From Capillidium heterosporum (taxonomy: Eukaryota; Entomophthoromycota; Entomophthoromycetes; Entomophthorales; Capillidiaceae), in NCBI GenBank assembly GCA_016630905.1, contig WBMQ01000012.1, positions 806,001 to 870,000 on the forward strand: a stretch of DNA of 64,000 nt, given 5' to 3'. This document shows, piece by piece, positions 35,956 through 46,806 of this stretch. The translations under genes and the position numbers were made by a program. The notes under the pieces are model-generated. The model saw nothing but the letters and a program-made list of their open reading frames with translations. It made no database searches and was not told where the DNA came from. How positions within the stretch are numbered: the first letter of the stretch is position 1; every line of letters starts with the position of its first letter.

Positions 35956-37218
35956 ATGTTAGATCAGCTACCTTACGAACTGTTGAAAGAAATAATAGAG
36001 AATCTGGAGATCAAGGAATGTGCCAACTTCCAACTGCTATCCAAGCAACTAAAGCCTATAGCTGAAGTGCAAGCGTATTACAGTAATTGCTGGCCTTCTA
36101 CATCTGGTATTAAACCCTCACCACCTGAGAAGGAAGCTATATTTTTAAAGAAACTCCATCTCTATAGAGAGTTTACCTTCGAATCAAGTCAACAACTCCT
36201 AAATTGGAACATCCCCAACCTTAGAAGGATAAAGTTTCGTATCCAACACATTGATCCATTAGTTATAGGAAGATTAGCGCAACTTACTGAAACTGCCAAA
36301 AGTTTAATTCTATCGTTTGGATTTTCATCTCCGGATTGTCATTTGGTATTGTACCCATGCCTACCTAACCTTGTAGAGCTGCAACTGATTGAGAGGTTAA
36401 CTCCAAGCACCAGCTTATTCACCAACACATGCTACCCCAAACTCATCCGTTTAACGATTAATTTAGCGACATCCGACAATGATCAACTGTGTATCCTTTC
36501 CAAGGCCTTTCCTAATCTAAAGCTGCTGAATCTGATATGCCGTTTGAAAAATGATATAGCCATGAAAGTACCTAACTTCCCAAATCTTGAACACTTGGAA
36601 CTTGAAACTTTCTTTAGTCTTGTCAAATCCATATTAAACGATAGAAAGGCTTTCCCAAAGCTAAAATATTTCTACTTACATACCATTATATTTGAAGCTT
36701 CACTGGATAGCGATATCATCGTTCATAGACTGCAAAATTGGCCAGAACTTGTCAAGATGAGTATTTTAGGTACACCTGAACCTTACTTGACTAGTGGTAG
36801 ATTCGGTTATGTTACCGACCTTAGTCTAGTTCACGCTCAAAACGATCCTATTCCAGTAATCTGTTTAAGCTCCCTTTTCAACAATCTTCTCAAATTTATC
36901 TACTGTGGGCTAACATTAGACGCATGGTTCTCAGATTTGATATCTATATATTACCTCCGTAGCCTAGATTTAAAATGGTTCGAAAATGATCCTTTATATT
37001 TCACTAAGTTTCTACTAACTTGTCTACCAGACCTACAGGTGCTGGACCTGGCATTTAAGAAGTCTCATAAATATTCAATCGATTGGAGCTCTCGATTCGA
37101 CTCATACACCGTTAACCTACCTTGCCTCATATCAGTCTTTATATTCAATCCTCCGATAGGTTATGCAAAGTGGCTTAGATCTAAAGTCGACGCAACTGTT
37201 GCTTTTAAAGTTCGTTAG
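35956..37218 (+). CDS. F-box/leucine-rich-repeat protein, subfamily B (intact copy)
   Basis: A 420-residue single-exon protein beginning MLDQLPYELLKEIIENL, a compact F-box, then NFQLLSKQLKPIAEVQ. Leucine-rich segments follow: IPNLRRIKFRIQ, LPNLVELQLIERL, FPNLKLLNLICRL, FPNLEHLELETF, LRSLDLKWF and LPDLQVLDLAF. It is likely an SCF adaptor with an RNI-like substrate domain. It is clearly distinct from subfamily A at the sequence level. Decayed relatives lie at 47841-49047 (nearly full length), 42590-42815 (C-terminal piece) and about 54523-54870 (weak). Confidence 0.78.
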   Translation: MLDQLPYELLKEIIENLEIKECANFQLLSKQLKPIAEVQAYYSNCWPSTSGIKPSPPEKEAIFLKKLHLYREFTFESSQQLLNWNIPNLRRIKFRIQHIDPLVIGRLAQLTETAKSLILSFGFSSPDCHLVLYPCLPNLVELQLIERLTPSTSLFTNTCYPKLIRLTINLATSDNDQLCILSKAFPNLKLLNLICRLKNDIAMKVPNFPNLEHLELETFFSLVKSILNDRKAFPKLKYFYLHTIIFEASLDSDIIVHRLQNWPELVKMSILGTPEPYLTSGRFGYVTDLSLVHAQNDPIPVICLSSLFNNLLKFIYCGLTLDAWFSDLISIYYLRSLDLKWFENDPLYFTKFLLTCLPDLQVLDLAFKKSHKYSIDWSSRFDSYTVNLPCLISVFIFNPPIGYAKWLRSKVDATVAFKVR

Positions 37219-37821
37219 AGATTTCTCTATAGTGTATTTGGTATAAATTTTAATGCTGCTCTATTTTTTATTTGGAATGTTTATCGCTATATATTGTAAT
37301 ATATTGAATATTTATAAATTTATAAATTATAAAACTATACTTGAAGTGAAAGAAACCAATCTATTACTTTTAACCTTAGTTGTCATCAAGATTTTTGAAA
37401 GATTGTACACTTGAGGTATTGTAGGACCTACTTAAAATTCTTTATATAAACCGATAGCGTTAATATCTATTACTAAAGCTGTTGAGATTGAACAATATAA
37501 CTAAAACTAAGTTGGCAGAGTTTTTTCAACATTAACTTTGCTGTGTACCAATTTAAATTATAAAGTGGCCTCATCTATCGCTGAAGCTTTAAGCTACAAG
37601 GAAATCAGACCTACCATCATCTCCAATAATCTACAAACTTTTTCGATCGATATATTCAAATTTCATCCCTAACTCTTAGACCTTATCTCATGCCTCAAAA
37701 TCTTAAAACTTGGACCTCATCAGATCTCCAACTGTGGTATTCACTTGATTAGCTTACACATGCAGTTTCTAAGCATGAAGTAGACTTTCCAGTTTATTAA
37801 ATTTAAAGAATCGGCCTTCTG
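37219..37821. other. Intergenic region with a possible LRR fragment
   Basis: Plus-strand reading around 37570-37820 gives short leucine-rich pieces (LISCLKILKLG, then HLISLHMQFLS) broken by stops. This is compatible with another F-box/LRR remnant but too weak to call. Confidence 0.25.
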
Positions 37822-38307
37822 TCAACTAATTTGGCCCATACTGTAAGGTCCAGGGAAATACCACTGGATCCAACTAATGATGGCATCATATTGCGAACTA
37901 ATGACGTGGTGGGTGAGGAAAGCAAAGCTAACGCCCACCACTGCATTAGTAACAAAGGACTGGATTCTCCGGAGGGCAGGTCGGATCGCCAAGTAGAGGA
38001 GGTACACCATAAGGAGTGCCCACACGACCGTAGTCACATCCCAGTTCCAAGAGGGGATAGAGGGGACATACGAAGGCTTGGGTGCGGACTGGGGCTGGAC
38101 CGGAGGGGCCCCATCAGGTGAAGGTTGGGAAGCAGCCGATGCTACCATATTGGGATCAAAGGTAGGGGTAGGCTGATAGGTTAACGTGGGCTCGAAAGGG
38201 TTGATCGTATTAGTAATATTAATCGCCCAGAGGAGGTGAGATCCAAGGGTGGCAAGGATTGTTAACAGGTAATAAGAGGTAGGGAGGACAGGGGGATTAG
38301 ACCACAT
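37822..38307 (-). CDS. Uncharacterised proline-rich membrane protein
   Basis: A 161-residue single-exon protein of no family I recognise. Residues 11-29 are hydrophobic (signal peptide or first membrane segment). Residues 36-86 are rich in Pro, Ser and Thr (for example PPVQPQSAPKPSYVPSIPS) and would be extracytoplasmic. Residues 92-109 form a clear membrane helix (VVWALLMVYLLYLAI) followed by positive RPALRR. A weaker hydrophobic stretch spans 117-137, and the tail is aromatic (ISWIQWYFPGPY). Base composition and codon choice are GC-rich like the conserved genes here, which argues for a real, probably well-expressed gene. A signal-anchored wall or organelle membrane protein is possible; function is unknown. 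Confidence 0.65.
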   Translation of the reverse strand: MWSNPPVLPTSYYLLTILATLGSHLLWAINITNTINPFEPTLTYQPTPTFDPNMVASAASQPSPDGAPPVQPQSAPKPSYVPSIPSWNWDVTTVVWALLMVYLLYLAIRPALRRIQSFVTNAVVGVSFAFLTHHVISSQYDAIISWIQWYFPGPYSMGQIS

Positions 38308-39289
38308 AGAAATACTATGCTGAAACAGGGAGATGAGTAAAGAGACAAGACTTTATTCAAAACTAAGAAGCGAAAGCAGGCTGTCGCAACAGCTATGGCT
38401 AGGAAGTGGGGTGAGTAACAGCTATTAGAAAATAGCGAGGTGGAACGTTGTCAAGATACAGGCTTTTAGTGGCACCTCAGGGGTTTAAATACCCTTTCGG
38501 TATCTTGGCAATACTTGCTGAATATCCGAATCCCGATATCAGAATGCTATGCTGGTAATAACTGGGGTTCCTAACTTATAGCCGAAGCTAAGAATATGGA
38601 AAAATAGTCAAGAATATCTAATAAGTAGAACATATTTCTGTTCGAAACTAGATATAAATGGAAAGTAGAAAATCGAAGATTGGTAAGAGAAATAAAAAAA
38701 ATGGTGTGGTATACAAAGAAAGTTGGTCGATGACCTCATACTAGGAATTGTAACAATCAAGGTTGTTACACATACTACTAGTCTTTTACTGCAGATACAA
38801 CTGTAAACATCCACTTTTTTATACTAGCATGCTATTTTATGTAGCTTCTAAACATAAAGTTGCCAAAAAATTCACTTTTAGGTTTTATATTGAGGATATA
38901 GATTTCCTCTGTGGATACTTTATCAGTTTAATTTACATTTAACTATCTTTGATGTAGTAAACATGATAGACAAATACTAAGTTTTTGTTGATGTGCACTT
39001 CTAAAGCCAACATTAACAGTAATGAACTCATTTATGTTGCCTTTCCTCCAGCTTGTAAGCTTAATATTGATGATCAGGTCTACCAACCAGTAAGTTGGTT
39101 TTGATATCTATATTAATGTTTTTAGAGTGGCGATGGGATTGAATTAGGCCCAGGTTTAACAAACGCCCCAAAAATCCTTCCTATGGTTGGAAGGTTTACA
39201 TAGCCACCCACACTGTTGAATTTTTTTGTCAACTTCTATAAGGTAACTTGCTTTTCAACAATTTTCATTCTAACTTGAAGGACTACATA
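38308..39289. other. Intergenic region
   Basis: Contains the presumed promoter of the membrane protein gene (a less AT-rich patch at about 38340-38560). An antisense open frame at 38608-38814 is low-complexity hydrophobic and not supported. Confidence 0.45.
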
Positions 39290-39739
39290 TCAATCCCTCA
39301 GCTCATCTTTATGACCCTCATAGATGTGCCCATAAAGAAAATTTTCTGGAATGGGTTTATATACAAGAAAAAGTCTATTGTTAGTATCTACTAATTCTTG
39401 GCTTATATCAGCCAACGTCAGATCGATTGCTTTATCCGATCCATCAAATGTAAACACCTTTAATACTTTGACGGGAAATCTTTCTTTAAGGCCAGCTTCA
39501 AAATGGAGACCTGAAAGTGTCTCATCTGCCACATGGGTATCAATTCTTTTGATGATTTGTATATTGATCTCTACTTCATTGCAATCCTTTCCAATACGCC
39601 AGAATTTCAGAGGGTGGTAAACATTGGTGCCAATGAATTTTGGAGCTTGCTTGACCTCAAGACTCCGAGTGGCAAAGATTTCAACATGGTTAATGACAAG
39701 GAAACCAATAGCTCCGAAAAATAAGGTAAATATAGTAAT
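39290..39739 (-). CDS. Orphan open frame without ATG, possible truncated gene
   Basis: A 149-residue minus-strand frame, open from the stop at 39740-39742 to the stop at 39290, has natural-looking sequence. It starts with a hydrophobic stretch (LFFGAIGFLVINHVEIF), then FIGTNVYHPLKFWRIGKDC, HFEAGLKERFPVKVLKVF, and ENFLYGHIYEGHKDELRD at the end. There is no in-frame ATG and no convincing acceptor at its start, so it is a 3' exon with an unfound partner or a 5'-deleted pseudogene. Antisense frames at 39351-39620 and 39533-39724 overlap it and look less protein-like. No family was recognised. Confidence 0.4.
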   Translation of the reverse strand: MTIFTLFFGAIGFLVINHVEIFATRSLEVKQAPKFIGTNVYHPLKFWRIGKDCNEVEINIQIIKRIDTHVADETLSGLHFEAGLKERFPVKVLKVFTFDGSDKAIDLTLADISQELVDTNNRLFLVYKPIPENFLYGHIYEGHKDELRD

Positions 39740-41070
39740 TCAATAATTATATTTCTAATAGTATTACAGTAGGATCATATGGGCTTCAAGATTATTTCCG
39801 AAGCAACTATACTATCGATTCAGTGAACGGGCTGCTAAACGTCTGAAAGTTCCGACCAACTCTTTTCAACTAAGCCTCCTTGAAAAAATAGTCTGAATAA
39901 ATATATCCTTTGTACTATATTACATTTATTTTTGATTCATATTCTAAATTAGCATATATCGAAGTCGTTTCAATGGTTTTATCATATTAGAGTATATAGT
40001 ACTAAAATATACACTTTCTATTTCGATTCATGTATGAAAATGTCGATTTACGTTCATCTTTGACACAATTGAAGTTGTGGAACTATAAGCTTTACCTGAT
40101 GGTCTAATTAGGCAGCTAAGACCCAAAGCTTAAATACTAAATTGTTAAAATTGGGAGCTATCTAGACACTTTTCTTTAAAAGAGCCTTTAAACGTAGATA
40201 CATCTTGTGTTGTATGTGAATAAAATTGAAGTGCTTTACAAACTTTAGGAAACTACATCTATACCTAAAATTTGATAAGTTATATTTTATTAGATCAATA
40301 ATGCCATTGATTAGTTTTTACTTCTATAATAGAGCGGCGATTTACTAGTATATACTATTACCGTATAGTTAAAATAGCCCGATATAAACGACTATTTTAT
40401 ATTAAGAGCACTATTAACTTAATACATAAGTAATACATACTGACAACTATAACTTGCCAAGCTTTCATAGCTGTCAAAGTTTTACATGTTAGTATATATG
40501 AAATTCAAATGGCACTTTGGGAAAAATATAAAGCTCTGAATTAAACTACATCTATATAATTATATTTTAAGCATTCTTAATTCTATATGTATTGGGTTTT
40601 TTCAAGTTATTATCAAAGTTTGATGCTATGCCATTTTAAAGCCTCACTTGGATATATATATTTTTTCAATAGTTCAAGGCAGAAAGCCTTGAATACTGAA
40701 AAGTAAATAACCAACATAACATTATAAGCATTTATATAATAGTAACATATAAACTCGCAATTAAATGTAATATAAGCCATCTATTTTTATACATTTTAAA
40801 TTTCAATATTTGATCTTTTATTAAAAAGATTTTCAAATTGGACTGCTCTAGTGATATGGAGGCAGTAGTTACTTGGGACTATATATGTAATTTTAAAACT
40901 ACTGCACTAATAAAACTATAAAGCTAAAAATATATTTATAAATGTCAATTGAAACAGCTATATAAAGACATTTTAGATTTACTACTTAAGTAATATATGA
41001 TAAAAATGCTCAACTTCCTTTGCATTGACTAAAATATAAAGGTACGAAGTGAAATAAATTTCAATTATCT
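39740..41070. other. AT-rich intergenic region
   Basis: 1.3 kb with very high AT content and nothing recognised. Confidence 0.5.
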
Positions 41071-42410
41071 TCAAAATGAGCGATCTGTAGCACTTTTAGT
41101 GGTAGGACGCCGATACTTATGGTTAACGAAGACATTTGGTGAATTTCGTCGAACCCACGTGATAAACCAAGTTTCATAACTTGGGATGGTAAGGAACTGC
41201 AATTTCAAGTTAACCCTGGCACTGCCTTCGTCCAAAATAGCATAGTAAAGCAGATATAAAGAGTAGCCAGAAGGAAAAATAATAAGGTTGATGAGCTTAG
41301 GTAGATACAATATCAAAACTTGGAAGAAGTTGGAGGTCAGCCTAAGATCTCCCAGTAGCTCTAGCTTTACGACAGGACTGGTAGACTTGACATTTTCAAA
41401 AAGGTGGTCTTCAATATCACCGATGAGGGTTACTTGATATAACTTAGGTAGTGTAAACAAGATCTGCATCGCGTTACTATCAAAACCATTGGATAAGTCC
41501 AGGTTGAGGTACTTAAGGTTCAAAAGCTTTTGAGAATCCTTTAAGGAAATAGGCCCAATCTCCAAACTCAAACTTTCCAGTTGTACAAACCTACAGGTGA
41601 TAAAATGGTTGTACCATTCGGTACCAACATTTTCTAATTTACTGAAACTGAGGGCTTTGACTAGTGGAAAACAACCTAGGGGAATTTTATTCACACATGG
41701 GACCGGACAACTTACAGTAAAACTCCTCAAATTTAGAAATTGGGCTGGAAACATACCTTCGCCACCGTTGTATACATAAATTTCCAGCTTCAACACCTTC
41801 AAGTTGGGGAAGCTTTTGTTAATAGCGACCAGTATATATCGGTTGGTTACATCGATTTTCAAGTAAAGGGATCGAAGCTGAGGTATACTGAATGTATCTA
41901 ATACTTTTAACTTCAACATCTCTTTGTTATATCTATCAGCAATTGATGTATATGAGGTATCACTGCCACCTATTTGGAAATTGAAGTGCACTAGATCTTA
42001 AGGACATCTTTGAAAATTACTTTGGTTGGGTAGGTATCGAAAAGTGCCAAGGTAAACTCCTTCAACTTCATTGGCAACGTGTGTATGCGGTCAATTACTT
42101 GAGTATCGCCTTCATCACAACTTACTTTCAAATGTTCCAAGTTGGGGAAATGGTGCATTATTTCAAAAAAAATTACATTTAACTCATCCTTTAGCTGTTT
42201 GATGTACCTGCCGTACTTTAAAGCTAAGTTGTTGAGCCTATAGTTCTTCTCATACAGCTGACTATAATGGATCACTTTGAAAAGCCTGGCCAGTAGATTT
42301 GTGTTGAACTGTCGACTACAGTATCGTAGCTTTACATGGTCTTCTGTTTTCAGGTAGCTTAAAGCTTCTCTTATTATAAAGTCAGGTAAGGTGTTTATGT
42401 TGGCATTCAT
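41071..42410 (-). CDS. F-box/LRR protein, subfamily A, with a one-base frameshift
   Basis: Paralog of 34195-35577. The start ATG at 42410 gives MNANINTLPDFIIREALSYL (F-box) and LRYCSRQFNTNLLARLF. The first frame ends at 41991 after FKDVLKI; the second continues at once as DLVHFNFQIG, which aligns to the intact paralog's EDLVHLNLSV. A single missing base near 42000 explains the break. Downstream LRRs (IPQLRSLYLKIDV, FPNLKVLKLEIY, LLNLKYLNLDLS, LPKLYQVTLIGD) and the C-terminus (KYRRPTTKSATDRSF) are otherwise open to 41071. It is either a young pseudogene or an assembly error, because the rest shows no decay. It would be an SCF adaptor if functional. Confidence 0.7.
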
Positions 42411-43153
42411 ATTTTTACTTTGAAAGCTTTCTATCAAAATATATAGCTATACTTTTGATTGATGATATTTATTCTTGATGACGTAAGCTATTTAGTAAAA
42501 TGCTATTGTAGTTTGAAGTTCCAATTTATATTCAATTCTTAGAGAACTCCTCTAATATGAACTCCAGCAAAAACCGCTTTGAATGGGCTTGTGGATCCGA
42601 AGTTTAGGTACTCCTTTGTAGTTTAAAGCTATGTGGGTTTGAAGATGATCCTTTGCACTTCACTAGGCTTTTGCCTACTGGAATTTGCAATCCAACTTGT
42701 CAATCATTCACCTACTCTCCTGTTTAATTTATGGATACATCTTCAAAATCGGCTACCATGATTGGTTTAGATCGAAGGTCAATTCAATTGTCAGCTCCGC
42801 TACGATACCCTATTCAAAAGGATATGGCGTATAAATTTTGTTGGCTAAAATTTTCCTCTTGAATGATGGTCAGGCTTGGCAAGCTTTTAATTGAAACCCA
42901 CATTTACACCCTCAGATCAGTGACAAGGTTGGAATGTAACATAAAAAAGAAGTCTTTTTATATAGCACAAAAAAATTAGTTGAAATACATATATAAAACC
43001 AAAAAGTATCTATAAGCTACATAATTTAGTTTATTCCTTTATTTTACCGGTCAATTATCATCGAACTTTACATTTAAGCCATTAAATTTATTGGTAATAT
43101 CTATAACTTCCCATCAAGTTTTTTGAAAATATATACATCCTCCTTCTCCAACA
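42411..43153. other. Intergenic region containing an F-box/LRR fragment
   Basis: Between the F-box copy and the RalGAP-like gene. Apart from the remnant at 42590-42815 nothing was seen. Confidence 0.45.
42590..42815 (+). pseudogene. C-terminal fragment of an F-box/LRR gene (subfamily B)
   Basis: Plus-strand reading gives SLKLCGFEDDPLHFTRLLPT, which lines up with SLDLKWFENDPLYFTKFLLT of the gene at 35956-37218. After a frame change it gives YIFKIGYHDWFRSKVNSIV, matching its final segment GYAKWLRSKVDATV. The middle is missing and stops are present, so this is a relic of the last 90 or so residues. Confidence 0.6.
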
Positions 43154-46100
43154 TTAAAGTTGAAATTTGTCGACAATATCCCTCAGGAACTTATCCCTCA
43201 AGTTCAAGTTGAAATCCATCTTACCTTTCAAGTTACTGAAGTTTTTGAGATAGGTCTCAACAATCAAACTCAATAAACTGCAAGCTAAGTTGGGCTGGGA
43301 TAGAGTTAGCAACTGCAACACACTTTCATCTTCATCACCCTAAAGACTGTATAAGTAGATACGGATCGTAAAAGTTACCTTAGCAAACCTATCCACTCGA
43401 ACTATACGATCCCTCCATATGAAAAAGATAACAAGTAGATTGGTAAACTTGTCAAAGATATACTGGCAGAACTTTGAATCCCTATAAAAGAACTTCTGGT
43501 GCCGATCATTAGGGCTATGGGAAGTTACGTAGAACATGAGTACGGACAATTCATTGTAGATGTTTTCTTTGCCATTCAAATTTATGCTGCTGTAACTGGT
43601 ACTGTACTTGGAGTTGTTGAAGTAAGGGGATTTCAATTGAATTTGTAAAGAAGGTAGAGGTTTCTACATAGAAACAGACTATTAGAAAATAAAATAAAAT
43701 AAAATACCTTTTTGATCAACCCATCAAAATTTTCCACTAGAAGTTTGAACTCCTTGTCGATTTTACTCTCACTCAATCTCCAGATATCTTCCTCACCAAT
43801 ATTGTTTCCTTCTATCGAGTAGTTGAAAAGTACCTCTGAACCCAAGGTTAAGACTCCCACGATCAAACTATTGAATCCATCGATCCAATCTAGACAATCT
43901 AATCGATCGACCAGCTGCCCATCGTTCTTTAACTGTTTGGTACGGTTGCGATAGCCCAGTTGGTTGATAAAATGATGAGAGAGGGGTATGTCAGCGATGT
44001 TGCTGCTATTGAACGTAGAAGCTACCGAGTTGAATTTGAACTGCCGCTTCAACTTGATCGTTGCCAATTTCTCATTATTGACCTGGGCTTGGATTAACTT
44101 GGCAAATAGGGGGTCCTTATCTACCTTGCCGTTGGTACTATGCTCCGAGCTTTCTAGGTCGTTGATTTCATCCTCTTGATTATCTAATTTAGGTGGAGCT
44201 TCGTTAGGTAAAGGTAAGTTGGAACTGAACTTGGGATTTAATTTAGGTAGTTTAGGAGTCAAGTTTCGTAACAGCTTCCCATTATTATCTCTAAATATGA
44301 TCTTCAACTGGCGGTCGTTGACATTGGAGCCGTTGACTTGGATGAATTCCAAGATCTTGTTGGTGTTTAACGAGTAGAACTGCACCCGGCTTTCAGTCAA
44401 GCTTTCCAAGTTTAGGTTGCTGCTGAACTTTGGTTTGATTTCGAAGCTATGCAAGTACTTATTTAAGGTTAGGTTGCCCAAGTTGGCGACGTACCGTACT
44501 CCGTTGATGAAATCGACCTTTTCATCATCCTTCAGTTGCATCAACTTCTGACAAAGGTTCTTGAACTTTGGATCCTTGTTGTCTATCAGTCGTTTGGGAT
44601 GGTTTAAGAAAGACAGTAGACCAGTACAGGACGCTAAGGTCGTTAGGATAGATTGTAGGTCTTGACTCGACCAAACCTTGAGATTTATCAACTTGGAGTT
44701 GGAATCGGGATTGGAGGTTTCAATTTCGATGAAGGACCAATCCATCAACACTAACAGAGCCTTACCAATCTGCTTGGAACTAAATGTAAACTCCCCCTCC
44801 ATCACTAATCTGTCGACGTACTTGACCAGCTCCAAAGTTACTAGGTTGGCCAGCTGTACCTGCCTTGGAGTGTCAAAAGTTAAACTTAGAGGTATCAGAT
44901 GTAGCGAATTTAAAGCTTGTAGGACGAACTCCTCCGATAAGTTAGTTTTATCGACTATCTGATTCAACAAAAATTTGACTATACCTTCCACCAATTGGAT
45001 CTTATCTCTATTGTCAAAGAGATTGATGGCATGTAGGAGGAGATGTAATCCGACCTTGAAGTTATTCAAATCAATTTCAGAACCTACACATTGGATCAAC
45101 AACTGCACCTGATACAGGAATAAGCTGCTAAACTTAGTTAGGTCGTAAGATTCGACAATCGCGTTTAAATCGAAAGGTAAGTTCAACTTTGGTTTATCTT
45201 CGACCCAGGCTTTAGGTAGGCTGACTTGTCCGTAATCCAAATGCATGCTGGAAGTTAAAGCAACGATCTTCAGGATATCAGATCGAAGTTTATCGAAATT
45301 CAGCTGTCTACCTATCACCAACTTGGGATTTATAGTTGGTATAACTTTGTGAAAGCTTAGGTAGAAATATGGTAGTAGCTTCAGAGTCACTGACTTGTTT
45401 GAAAAGAGGTTAGGAGCGTTACTATAAATAGAGGGTAGCACTGAAAAGTTGTTGAGTCCTAGTCGGATTGCCTTGTAAAACTGAGTTAGGTAGTTGGATT
45501 GGAGTTTGAAGTTGGTGCTGGTGTCATTGGAGAATACTTTGATTAATAAGCCAAACGCCTTCTCTCGAACCTCCACCTGAATCGAATCCTTAGCGTTGAC
45601 TTTATCATCCAAACAGATTTTAAACAGATGCGGACCAACTAACCTTAGCAGCGTATTGGAATTGGGTGGCATACTTTCGTTAACCAGCTTATCCCTGCTT
45701 TCACCTATATTGTTGAAGCAGTTGATAAGATTTTTTATACCTTCTACTAAAACCAATTGACCGTTGGGGTTCAAGTTGATGCTGGGGTCGATGAGGTAGA
45801 GGAATTTGTACCATAGGAAATAAATTCGATCCACCTCCAAACTTAAGGTTAAACTATAACCAAAACCAAATACTTTTAACTCCTTGTTGAAGTTGTTGTT
45901 CAAATTGCCGTAGAGTACAAATATTAGGTTCTTGGTCAGCCCTTCCGTTATTATGGACCAGTGGTTGATTATATTATAGTTTGTATGTTGAGACCACAGT
46001 CTGAAACTATGTTCGAATTTATCCCATAGTGTCGGATCGTCCAAATTAGACCGCAACAGAGTTTCTAACAGGATACGTAAACTCAGATTAATTAGCTGAT

Positions 46101-46806
46101 CCACCTTCAACTCTACGTTCTTTGATAGGTTGTTGTATTCTAATTTATTGGCGTTGATGTTGGGCCTTATCAATTTGTCGGTAATGGAAAGTAGACAAGC
46201 CAGCAGGACTTTCCAAGTTAGACTAGTGAAATTCAAAGTTAGACTACGTACCGCACTAGAGAACAGGGCCAAGATATGCTTTGACAGTTCCACAAACTTT
46301 TCAAAATTGTTGGAACCTAAACTGGATCTGTGACTCTTTCGCACTTCAGCTCTATCGTCGAACTTCACTTCGTCCTTACCATCCAATGTATAGTTGTCGA
46401 AAAACTGACTCAGGTTCAAAAAGATGTTCTGTAAGAAAGTTTGTTGGATATCCTGGTTGTCAAATTCGGTAGGTACGAAATCTAAACTATCTACCTTGTA
46501 GAATTTGGATAAGAAATTGGGTCGAGTTTGGCTCTCCAGCAACCACTGACTATAGATTATTATGGTTGGTTCTATCAGCGTAGTATCGTCAAGGGATAAA
46601 TTAAAACTAAACGACAGGATTTGAAATATGAAGTTGAGTTGGTCGATACTTTCAACTGATTTACTCCTTTCCAAATTGTTTAACAGCATGTCAGTCGTAG
46701 TAGCGATTAGAGATTTGGAAGTCTGGGTTGGGAAAGTGTGCAGTATGGAAATAGGCTTGGGGTAATTTGTCAGTAGATCTAATTCTTCGATTCGCTTTAT
46801 GTACAT
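43154..46806 (-). CDS. RalGAP/tuberin-like protein with a C-terminal Rap/Ran-GAP-type domain
   Basis: A large helical-repeat protein. Exons 46806-43708, 43663-43379 and 43339-43154 join in frame to 1189 residues. The N-terminal part has TLNFTSLTWKVLLACLLSI and NHWSIITEGLTKNLIFVLYG, matching the 'W..LL..LLSI.D' and 'W..I...LT..L...LYG' signatures of RalGAP alpha/beta and tuberin. The C-terminal part (ENIYNELSVLMFYVTSHSPN, then HQKFFYRDSKFCQYIF and LLVIFFIW) resembles the Rap/Ran-GAP fold, in the degenerate form seen in RalGAP beta, without an obvious catalytic Asn motif. It probably scaffolds a GAP complex for a Ral/Rheb-type GTPase linked to TOR signalling. The partner is not in this window. 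The assignment is by motif order. Confidence 0.65.

Noticed and set aside
43664-43707. Repeated TTTTA units (AAAAT on the plus strand) as a tandem repeat of interest
   Set aside because: They lie in a short intron of the RalGAP-like gene and are plain polypyrimidine/AT intron sequence.
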